Shown piece by piece: positions 1 through 5,125 of a stretch of DNA of 9,595 nt. The notes beneath the pieces are model-generated. The model saw only the letters and a program-made list of their open reading frames with translations, searched no databases and was not told where the DNA came from. The stretch lies in the NCBI GenBank assembly GCA_964422185.1, contig CAYRAG010000057.1, positions 1 through 9,595 of the forward strand, written 5' to 3'. A program made the translations under genes and the position numbers. The stretch comes from CALXCT01 sp964422185. Lineage in GTDB: Bacteria > Bacillota > Clostridia > Oscillospirales > Oscillospiraceae. Position 1 is the first letter of the stretch. Every line of letters starts with the position of its first letter.

Positions 1-226
1 GCAGCAGGCCCCTCTCGTACATGGTGTACAGCAGCTTGCGGTGGGAGGGCTTGAACCCGTCGATCTCCGGAATGGCCCGGGAGACGATGACGGTCATGGC
101 GTACGGCATGTAGTTGAGTTCCAGCGTCTCGGTGATCGGCTGCTCCAGCACCTCGGCGCTCAGTCCGCGGACCAGGGAGGCGTCTGCCGCTTTGGCGGCG
201 GGTTCGGTTTTCTTCTTTCTCGGCAT
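1..226 (-). CDS. Type IIA topoisomerase A subunit (GyrA/ParC-like), N-terminal part, runs off window
   Basis: This is the DNA breakage-reunion subunit of a type II topoisomerase. Only the first 75 codons are present and the gene continues past base 1, so the catalytic tyrosine lies outside the window. After a lysine-rich start (MPRKKK) comes the family's N-terminal signature: NYMPYAMTVIVSRAIP at about residues 39-54, then DGFKPSHRKLLYTM. This matches the GyrA/ParC pattern YAM-VIV-RA-P---DG-KP-HR--LY-M. The usual RDG is IDG here, so it is a divergent member. It lies 96 nt downstream of the matching B subunit on the same strand, so the pair is probably one operon. The ATG at 226-224 is the only usable start after the B-subunit stop; no ATG, GTG, TTG or CTG occurs in this frame between them. 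Its ribosome binding site is unusual and is listed separately. Family membership is near certain; gyrase versus topoisomerase IV activity cannot be decided. Confidence 0.93.
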   Translation of the reverse strand, partial: MPRKKKTEPAAKAADASLVRGLSAEVLEQPITETLELNYMPYAMTVIVSRAIPEIDGFKPSHRKLLYTMYERGLL

Positions 227-283
227 GGTGTCAGCAGGGGGAATCCGCCGCCGCGGGGTTTCGCCCTGCCTGCCCTCCTCTCC
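227..283 (-). promoter_or_regulatory. Hairpin-separated Shine-Dalgarno of the topoisomerase A subunit
   Basis: No ribosome binding site lies directly before the ATG at 226. A strong GGAGAGGAGGG (283-273) sits 46 nt upstream. Between them, bases 272-264 can pair with 239-232: three pairs, one bulged G269, then five pairs. A further GAA/TTC pairing (262-260 with 243-241) continues inside. If this hairpin folds, the purine-rich sequence ends six nucleotides (G273 plus ACACC) before the ATG, which is normal spacing. The pairing is read directly from the sequence; its use in initiation is inference. Confidence 0.45.
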
Positions 284-322
284 GGTGCTTAAGTGCGCGG
301 CGCGTTCGGGCCGGGTGTGCGC

Positions 323-2329
323 CTACGAGATATCCGCCAGTTCCAGGTATTTGTACCCGTTCTCCGCGATGTGATCTTTCCTGCCCTGGAGGTTGTCCCC
401 CAGCAGGAGGTCGAAGACCTGGGCGGTGCGCTCCATGTCCTCGGGCAGAATCCGGATGAGGCGCCGGGTGTCCGGGTTCATGGTCGTCAGCGCCATCATC
501 TCCGGGTCGTTCTCCCCCAGCCCCTTTGAGCGCTGGATGGAGCACTTTTTGCCCGCCAGCTCGCCGGAGAGGATGTCGTTCTTCTCCCGGTCGGAGTAGG
601 CGAACCAGGTCATATCTTTCCCCTTGTCCTTATAGCTGATCTCATACAGGGGGGTCTCCGCGATATAGACATAGCCCTCCCGGATCAGCGTGGGAGTCAG
701 GCGGTAGAGCATGGTCAGCACCAGGGTGCGGATCTGGAAGCCGTCCACATCGGCGTCCGTGCAGATGATGATCTTGTTCCAGCGCAGGTTGGACAGATCA
801 AAGGCGTTGAGATCCTTGACATGTTTGTTCTGAACCTCCACCCCGCAGCCGATGACTTTCAGCAGATCCGTGATGATCTCCGACTTGAAGATGCGCTGGT
901 AGTCCGCTTTCAGGCAGTTGAGGATCTTGCCCCGGATGGGCATGATCCCCTGGAACTCCGCGTTCCGGCTGAGTTTCACGCTGCCCAGGGCGGAGTCGCC
1001 CTCCACGATGTACAATTCCCGGCGGGAGACATCCCGGGAGCGGCAGTCCACGAACTTCTGCACCCGGTTGGAGATGTCGATGCTGCCGGAGAACTTCTTC
1101 CTGATGTTCAGCCTGGCTTTCTCCGCCGTCTCCCGGCTGCGCTTGTTGATGAGCACCTGCTCGGCGATCTTCTGGGCGTCCGCCGGGTTCTCAATGAAGT
1201 AGACCTCCAGCTGGGAGCGGAGGAAGTCGGTCATGGCCTCCTGGACGAACCGGTTGTTGATGGCCTTTTTCGTCTGGTTCTCATAGCTGGTCTGGGTGGA
1301 GAAATTATTGGAGACCAGGATCAGCGCGTCCTGGATGTCGTTGAAGGTGATTTTGCTCTCGTTCTTGTTGTATTTGTTCTGCTGCTTGAGCAGCGCGTCG
1401 ATGGCGCTGACGAACGCGGAGCGCATGGCTTTCTCCGGCGAGCCGCCGTGCTCCAGCCACGACGAGTTGTGGTAGTGCTCAATGACCTGCACGGCGTTGG
1501 AGAAACAGAACGAGACGGACAGCTTCACCTTGTACTCCGGCTTGTCCTCCCGGTCTCTGCCCCGGCGCTCCGCCTGCCAGAACACGGGCCGGGTGAGGGG
1601 ATTCTCCCCCGCCAGCTCGGTGACATAGTCCAGAATGCCGTTTTCATACCGGAACTGGGTGGTCTCAAACTTCCCCTCTGTCTGGTTGCGGAACCGGAAA
1701 GTGACCCCGGCGTTGACCACCGCCTGGCGCTTCATCACATCGGTGTAGTACTCCACCGGCACGGCGATGTCGGTGAAGACATCCAGATCCGGCCGCCAGC
1801 GGATGACGGTGCCGGTCTTCCGGCCCCGGTCCGTGGGCACCTTGGCCAGCCCGCCGATGTTCTCCCCTTTCTCGAAGTGGAGCGAGTACTTGTAGCCGTC
1901 CCGCCACACGGTGACATCCATGTACTCCGAGGCGTACTGGGTGGCGCAGGAGCCCAGCCCGTTGAGGCCCAGGGAGTACTCGTAGTTCTCCCCCTCGCCG
2001 CTGCCGTACTTGCCGCCGGCATACAGCTCGCAGAAGACCAGCTCCCAGTTGTACCGGTGCTCGCTCTCATTCCAGTCCAGCGGGCAGCCGCGCCCCTGAT
2101 CCTCCACCTCGATGGATCCGTCCTCGAAGCGGGTGACGGTGATGAGGGAGCCGTGTCCCTCCCGCGCCTCGTCGATGGCGTTGGAGAGGATCTCAAACAC
2201 GGCGTGCTCGCAGCCCTCCAGTCCGTCCGAGCCGAAGATGACACCCGGGCGCTTGCGCACCCGATCCGCCCCTTTCAGGGCGGAGATGGAGTCATTGCCG
2301 TAATTCCGTTTGCCTGTGGTTCTGGCCAT
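323..2329 (-). CDS. Type IIA topoisomerase B subunit (divergent GyrB/ParE-like ATPase)
   Basis: This 668-residue protein is the ATP-hydrolysing subunit of a type II DNA topoisomerase that acts with the downstream A subunit. The GHKL ATPase domain shows E46 and N50 (FEILSNAIDEA), D77 with GRGCP (79-83), GGK (105-107) and the lid GLNGLG (121-126) where GyrB/ParE usually has GLHGVG. The transducer lysine loop is QTK (352-354). The TOPRIM domain has the metal glutamate E443 (IVEGDSALGS), the acidic triad D525, D527 and D529 (TDADVDG), and KGLGENDPE (602-610). All catalytic residues are present, so it should be active. Its length matches ParE and short GyrB proteins. The sequence is clearly divergent from the textbook subunits and is probably a second pair beside canonical gyrase, though no canonical copy is in view. 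The ATG at 2329 follows GGCGGGG at 5-nt spacing and a promoter about 40 nt upstream. The function is very sure; the choice between gyrB and parE is not. Confidence 0.95.
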   Translation of the reverse strand: MARTTGKRNYGNDSISALKGADRVRKRPGVIFGSDGLEGCEHAVFEILSNAIDEAREGHGSLITVTRFEDGSIEVEDQGRGCPLDWNESEHRYNWELVFCELYAGGKYGSGEGENYEYSLGLNGLGSCATQYASEYMDVTVWRDGYKYSLHFEKGENIGGLAKVPTDRGRKTGTVIRWRPDLDVFTDIAVPVEYYTDVMKRQAVVNAGVTFRFRNQTEGKFETTQFRYENGILDYVTELAGENPLTRPVFWQAERRGRDREDKPEYKVKLSVSFCFSNAVQVIEHYHNSSWLEHGGSPEKAMRSAFVSAIDALLKQQNKYNKNESKITFNDIQDALILVSNNFSTQTSYENQTKKAINNRFVQEAMTDFLRSQLEVYFIENPADAQKIAEQVLINKRSRETAEKARLNIRKKFSGSIDISNRVQKFVDCRSRDVSRRELYIVEGDSALGSVKLSRNAEFQGIMPIRGKILNCLKADYQRIFKSEIITDLLKVIGCGVEVQNKHVKDLNAFDLSNLRWNKIIICTDADVDGFQIRTLVLTMLYRLTPTLIREGYVYIAETPLYEISYKDKGKDMTWFAYSDREKNDILSGELAGKKCSIQRSKGLGENDPEMMALTTMNPDTRRLIRILPEDMERTAQVFDLLLGDNLQGRKDHIAENGYKYLELADIS

Positions 2330-2374
2330 AGTTACCCCGCCTGTTCCCTGCGCAGTCTGAACTTCACAGCCGAC

Positions 2375-2404
2375 ATTCTATCTCAATCCGGGAAGCACTG
2401 TCAA
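2375..2404 (-). promoter_or_regulatory. Promoter of the topoisomerase operon
   Basis: On the minus strand there is a perfect -35 TTGACA (2404-2399), an 18-nt spacer, and a -10 TAGAAT (2380-2375) with one mismatch to consensus. Transcription would start near 2368, leaving a leader of about 40 nt before the ATG at 2329. It faces away from the promoter of the VOC gene. Confidence 0.75.
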
Positions 2405-2407
2405 CGG

Positions 2408-2438
2408 AAAAAAGGCCGCGGCGGCCGGGCCGGAAAAA
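2408..2438 (-). other. GC-rich dyad flanked by A-tracts between divergent promoters (terminator-like on minus)
   Basis: A 13-bp dyad, GGCCGC-G-GCGGCC (2414-2426), lies between an A6 tract (2408-2413) and an A5 tract (2434-2438). Read on the minus strand it can form a five-pair stem with a CCG loop followed directly by TTTTTT, just before the topoisomerase -35. It could stop antisense transcription entering from the VOC side, or serve as an operator for the two divergent promoters. Only the symmetry is seen; either role is inferred. Confidence 0.35.
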
Positions 2439-2451
2439 TCATCCCGAACCG

Positions 2452-2480
2452 GTGCAAAACGGGACAGACGGGTGTACAAT
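2452..2480 (+). promoter_or_regulatory. Probable promoter of the VOC gene
   Basis: A -10 TACAAT (2475-2480, one mismatch to consensus) stands 17 nt after a weak -35 GTGCAA (2452-2457). Transcription would begin near 2487, about 54 nt before the chosen ATG. This placement also rules out the in-frame GTG at 2472 as the start codon, because it lies inside the promoter. Confidence 0.5.
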
Positions 2481-2540
2481 AAGGTGAGACCGCGGCGCCG
2501 GATCGGATCCGCGGCACAGGAACAGATTGGAGGGATTGGT

Positions 2541-2912
2541 ATGGTGTTCTCTTTTGTGGCCATCCAGACGAAGAGCGAGCAGGCGCTGGCGGACTCGCAG
2601 GAGTTCTACGCCCGGGTGGCGGGGATGCGTGTGACCCGGGACTTCACCGCCGGGCCCAGCCACATCGTCATGATGCAGGGGGAGGGCTGCAGTCTGGAGC
2701 TGATCTGCGGCCCGGAGGGCCCCACCGTCACCGCGGGGGAGCATCCGGTGCTGGGCTTCGATGTGGACGACCTGGATCAGGAGATCCGCAATCTGGGCGC
2801 CGCCGGAGTGCCGATTGAGGAGGGGCCCGTCTCGCCCAACCCGGGCGTGCGGTTTGTCATGATCCGGGATCCCAGCGGCATCAGGATAGAGCTTCTGGAA
2901 CATCGGCAGTGA
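2541..2912 (+). CDS. VOC superfamily (glyoxalase/bleomycin-resistance fold) protein
   Basis: This 123-residue protein has the size and pattern of a single-gene vicinal oxygen chelate protein made of two beta-alpha-beta-beta-beta modules. Module one spans about residues 1-57 (SQEFYARVAGMRV, then SLELI). Module two spans 66-120 (HPVLGFDVDDLDQ, LGAAGVPI, then RFVMIRDPSGIRIELLE, the typical family ending). Compared with E. coli glyoxalase I (ligands His5, Glu56, His74, Glu122), E53, H68 and E117 occupy three metal positions, while position 5 is Phe. It may therefore bind metal differently, or be a binding or resistance protein rather than a glyoxalase. The start at 2541 was chosen because GGAGGG (2529-2534) lies six bases upstream; a longer in-frame reading from GTG 2472 would begin within the promoter. 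It is transcribed alone, divergent from the topoisomerase operon, and followed by a terminator. Substrate unknown. Confidence 0.85.
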   Translation: MVFSFVAIQTKSEQALADSQEFYARVAGMRVTRDFTAGPSHIVMMQGEGCSLELICGPEGPTVTAGEHPVLGFDVDDLDQEIRNLGAAGVPIEEGPVSPNPGVRFVMIRDPSGIRIELLEHRQ

Positions 2913-2923
2913 CCCTGGCGGAG

Positions 2924-2957
2924 AAGAGCGGAGAGCCGGCGTGCTTCCCGCTCTTTT
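2924..2957 (+). terminator. Rho-independent terminator of the VOC gene
   Basis: Twelve bases after the VOC stop, AAGAGCGG (2924-2931) pairs with CCGCTCTT (2948-2955). Inside this eight-pair stem, after one mismatch, GAGC (2933-2936) pairs with GCTT (2943-2946, one G-U) around a six-base loop. A short T run (2954-2957, then CT) follows. The T tract is short but position and stem are typical. Confidence 0.65.
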
Positions 2958-2960
2958 CTG

Positions 2961-3368
2961 CTGTTCCGGCGGACGGGGGCGGGGAAAACGGCGCGGGGAG
3001 CGGGACGCGGCCCCGGGGATCCCCTCCGGCCGAAATTTGTGGAAATTGCCGTTTATTTTATTCTTGACAGGAATTATGTCGCCCGATTCCGCCCCTCCAG
3101 GGCCCGCTTCCCGGAAAAATACCTGTGGAAAAACCTGTGGACAATGTGGAAAACTCTTCATTTTCAAGGGTTGTTAAAAATTTCCAGTCCCGTTTTTCCG
3201 GGCATTTGTCAAAGTTTTCACATGTCAAAAGACGCGGGCGGTCAACCGGGCCGGTGCGCCCCGGCGGCCGGATTCCGGGGAGGACAGCTGTCCGCGGGGA
3301 GCGGACGGCAGATCCGGTTTCGTGCAAAAACGGCCGGGAGCCGGGGATTTCTTTGGCAGGTTTCTCCA
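2961..3368. other. Intergenic region without a convincing gene upstream of citrate synthase
   Basis: No credible protein gene was found here. Open frames of up to about 155 codons exist on both strands but lack a ribosome binding site and recognisable protein character, and they disagree with the base composition. The left part (2961-3030) is very GC-rich and holds the 10-bp palindrome GGGGATCCCC (3015-3024). From about 3031 to 3231 there are AT-rich patches containing DnaA-box-like repeats, listed separately. A lone TTGACA at 3064-3069 has no matching -10. The direct repeat TGTCAAA occurs at 3207-3213 and 3223-3229. Confidence 0.6.
3038..3222. repeat. Cluster of DnaA-box-like 9-mers in an AT-rich patch
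   Basis: Three head-to-tail 9-mers lie together: TGTGGAAAA (3124-3132), TGTGGACAA (3136-3144) and TGTGGAAAA (3145-3153). Read on the minus strand, the first and third fit the DnaA-box consensus TTWTNCACA exactly and the middle one has one mismatch. Outlying copies with one mismatch are TGTGGAAAT (3038-3046) and, in the opposite orientation, GTTTTCACA (3214-3222). The triplet lies between the arms of a perfect 10-bp inverted repeat, CCCGGAAAAA (3110-3119) and TTTTTCCGGG (3193-3202). The matches are seen directly; DnaA binding is inferred. Confidence 0.5.
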
Positions 3369-3397
3369 TTGACCGGCGGGGAAAAACGCGGTATAAT
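3369..3397 (+). promoter_or_regulatory. Promoter of citrate synthase
   Basis: The -35 TTGACC (3369-3374, one mismatch) is followed by a 17-nt spacer and a perfect -10 TATAAT (3392-3397). Transcription should begin near 3404, giving an untranslated leader of about 115 nt before the citrate synthase ATG at 3522. It is the strongest plus-strand promoter in the window. Confidence 0.8.
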
Positions 3398-3482
3398 GCA
3401 CGGAAAATGCCCGGAACGCCACCGGTTCGTACAGGCGGGGCAAATACCGCAGCCGGAGGAGGGATCCGGAGGACACAACGGC

Positions 3483-3506
3483 GTGTTTCCGTATCTGTGG
3501 GGGTAA
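3483..3506 (+). CDS. Possible seven-residue leader ORF upstream of citrate synthase
   Basis: Within the citrate synthase leader, GGAGGA (3468-3473) stands nine bases before a GTG at 3483 that opens a seven-codon frame, MFPYLWG, ending in TAA at 3504-3506. The stop is only 15 nt before the citrate synthase ATG and just ahead of its ribosome binding site, so translation of the short frame could influence gltA. A chance Shine-Dalgarno-like purine run in a GC-rich leader is equally possible, and nothing else supports expression. Confidence 0.2.
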   Translation: MFPYLWG

Positions 3507-3508
3507 AA

Positions 3509-3515
3509 AAGGAAG
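3509..3515 (+). promoter_or_regulatory. Ribosome binding site deciding the citrate synthase start
   Basis: AAGGAAG ends directly against the ATG at 3516 but lies six bases before the in-frame ATG at 3522. Normal spacing therefore favours 3522 as the true start, shortening the protein by two residues. Confidence 0.6.
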
Positions 3516-3521
3516 ATGGCA

Positions 3522-4895
3522 ATGTCGGTAGAAAACATAGAGCGGGATAACGCGTTCGTTCACAGCCTTTGCGGTGAATTTGAAAAGCACAACCAGATCG
3601 ATCCCGTCAATTATCTGAAACTGGATGTGAAGCGCGGACTGCGCAACGCCGACGGCACCGGCGTCATGGCCGGCATCACGCAGGTGGGCAATGTGCAGGG
3701 CTACTATATGCAGGACGGCGAGAAGACGGCCATGAAAGGCCGCCTGCTCTACCGGGGCATCAATGTGGAGGATCTGATCCAGGGCTTCGTCAGCGAGGGC
3801 CGGTTCGGCTACGAGGAGACGGCGTATCTGCTGCTGCTCGGCGCCCTGCCCACCCGGGAGCAGCTGGAGGGGTTCACCCGGGCGCTGGCGGATTACCGCA
3901 CGCTCCCGGACCGGTTCACGGAGGACATGATCCTGGCGGCGCCGAGCCACGATGTGATGAACAAACTGGCCCGGTCCGTGCTGGCTCTGTACTCCTACGA
4001 CACCGACCCGGACAACAACTCCATCGAGAATGAGCTGCGCAACGCCATGCAGCTGATCGCCCGCTGCTCCACCATTGTGGCCCACGCGTTCGCGGTGAAA
4101 CGGCACTATTTCGACAACGAGAGTCTGCACCTGCACCGGCCGCAGGACGACCTGTCCATGGCGCAGAATTTCCTCCACTCCATCCGGCCGGACAACCAGT
4201 ACACCGAGGAGGAGGCGCGGCTGCTGGATCTGTGCCTGGTGCTGCACATGGAGCACGGCGGCGGCAACAACTCCGCGTTCGCGTGCCGTGTCCTGTCCTC
4301 CTCCGGGACGGACATCTACTCCGCCATCTCGGCGGCGGTGGGCTCCCTGAAAGGGCCCCGCCACGGCGGCGCGAATAAAAAGGTCATGGAGATGTTCTCG
4401 TACATCGAGAACGGCGTGTCCGACTGGAACGACGACGGGGAGATCCGGGATTTTCTGGCCAGGCTGCTCCGGGGAGAGGAAGGGGATCACTCCGGCCTGA
4501 TCTACGGCATGGGACACGCCATCTACACCCTCTCCGATCCCCGTGCGACCACGCTGAAGCGGTTTGCCAGGCGGATGGCGGAGCGGGATCCGGAGATGCT
4601 GCGGGAGTTCGAGCTGTTCGAGTCGGTGGAGCGGCTGACGCCGGAGGTGTTCCACGAGGTCACCGGCAAGGACAAGGTCATGTGCGCCAATGTGGATATG
4701 TACTCCGGCCTCGTCTACAAGATGCTGAACATCCCCGTGGAGCTGTACACGCCGCTGTTCGCCATGGCGCGCATGGTGGGCTGGTGCGCCCACCGGGTGG
4801 AGGAGGTCTACAACCCCGGCAACAAGATCATCCGTCCCGCCTACAAGGCGGTGGCCCCCTCGCAGCACTTCATCCCCCTGGACGAGCGCGGATAG
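3522..4895 (+). CDS. gltA: Citrate synthase (Si-type)
   Basis: This enzyme condenses oxaloacetate and acetyl-CoA to citrate in the cytoplasm. In an anaerobe of this kind it probably feeds a partial TCA route to 2-oxoglutarate and glutamate (inference). The protein is 457 residues with all family active-site elements: H245 in EHGGGNNSAF, H281 in GPRHGGAN, the GMGHAIYTLSDPRA segment, and the catalytic aspartate D392 in NVDMYSGLVY, followed by a family-typical C-terminal part (FAMARMVGWCAHRVEE). The first 60 or so residues form an N-terminal extension as in longer bacterial citrate synthases. The start at 3522 is preferred over 3516 on ribosome-binding-site spacing. The gene is transcribed alone from a strong promoter and ends at a bidirectional terminator facing the convergent transketolase genes. 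A 2-methylcitrate synthase role is less likely, as no prp genes adjoin, but cannot be excluded from sequence alone. Confidence 0.96.
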   Translation: MSVENIERDNAFVHSLCGEFEKHNQIDPVNYLKLDVKRGLRNADGTGVMAGITQVGNVQGYYMQDGEKTAMKGRLLYRGINVEDLIQGFVSEGRFGYEETAYLLLLGALPTREQLEGFTRALADYRTLPDRFTEDMILAAPSHDVMNKLARSVLALYSYDTDPDNNSIENELRNAMQLIARCSTIVAHAFAVKRHYFDNESLHLHRPQDDLSMAQNFLHSIRPDNQYTEEEARLLDLCLVLHMEHGGGNNSAFACRVLSSSGTDIYSAISAAVGSLKGPRHGGANKKVMEMFSYIENGVSDWNDDGEIRDFLARLLRGEEGDHSGLIYGMGHAIYTLSDPRATTLKRFARRMAERDPEMLREFELFESVERLTPEVFHEVTGKDKVMCANVDMYSGLVYKMLNIPVELYTPLFAMARMVGWCAHRVEEVYNPGNKIIRPAYKAVAPSQHFIPLDERG

Positions 4896-4923
4896 GGATC
4901 CGGCGAAAGACAGGGAAAAAACA

Positions 4924-4960
4924 GGGCAGCCCCGGTGACACGAGTGCACCGGGGCTGCCC
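4924..4960. terminator. Bidirectional terminator between citrate synthase and the transketolase genes
   Basis: GGGCAGCCCCGGTG (4924-4937) and CACCGGGGCTGCCC (4947-4960) form a perfect 14-bp stem with a nine-base loop, 28 nt after the citrate synthase stop. On the plus strand only TTT follows. On the minus strand the stem is followed by TG and then six Ts (revcomp of 4916-4921), so it is the better terminator for the leftward transketolase transcript. It serves both convergent units. Confidence 0.85.
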
Positions 4961-5032
4961 TTTGCCGTTCTCCCCGCGGCAGATAAGAAAAACCCTCCCG
5001 CGGCACAGCCCGGGCCCCCGCGGCGCACAAGA

Positions 5033-5089
5033 GACTCTCACGGGAGAGTCCGGGGCAGCGCCTGGCGGGGAACCCGGGGAAGGTTCCGC
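5033..5089 (-). other. Tandem stem-loops in the 3' region of the transketolase transcript
   Basis: Two hairpins lie between the transketolase stop and the main terminator. GACTCTC/GAGAGTC (5033-5039 with 5044-5050, loop ACGG) has seven pairs and on the minus strand is followed by a poor T stretch (TCTTG). GGAACC/GGTTCC (5069-5074 with 5082-5087) has six pairs and may extend by two more GC pairs after a two-base bulge. They may be an early weak terminator or a processed 3' end. No known riboswitch or RNA family was recognised in this region. Confidence 0.35.
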
Positions 5090-5125
5090 AGGAGGGAATT
5101 TCACTTTTTCGATGCCGAAAGCAGA

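Noticed and set aside
821..2482. A 553-codon plus-strand open frame opposite the topoisomerase B gene
   Set aside because: It is an antisense shadow of a gene with complete catalytic motifs, its composition is not protein-like, and it reads through the divergent promoter region.
2472..2540. Longer VOC protein starting at GTG 2472
   Set aside because: The GTG overlaps the -10 element of its own promoter, and a good SD points to ATG 2541, which also gives the normal family length.
3064..3090. Plus-strand TTGACA at 3064-3069 as an additional gltA promoter
   Set aside because: The sequence at the expected -10 position does not resemble TATAAT; the promoter at 3369-3397 is far better.
3206..3231. 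Minus-strand -35-like TTGACA boxes at 3228-3223 and 3212-3207
   Set aside because: No -10 element at 16-18 nt and no minus-strand gene downstream.
3039..3550. Overlapping plus-strand frames (about 140-155 codons) between the VOC gene and citrate synthase
   Set aside because: They start at weak codons without ribosome binding sites, lie mostly upstream of the only good promoter, and overlap the gltA start. No recognisable domain was found.
5000..5125. Possible riboswitch (glycine- or folate-like GGAGAGT core) after the transketolase gene
   Set aside because: Conserved core segments of those classes could not be aligned on either strand, and no gene lies downstream in the right orientation to be controlled.
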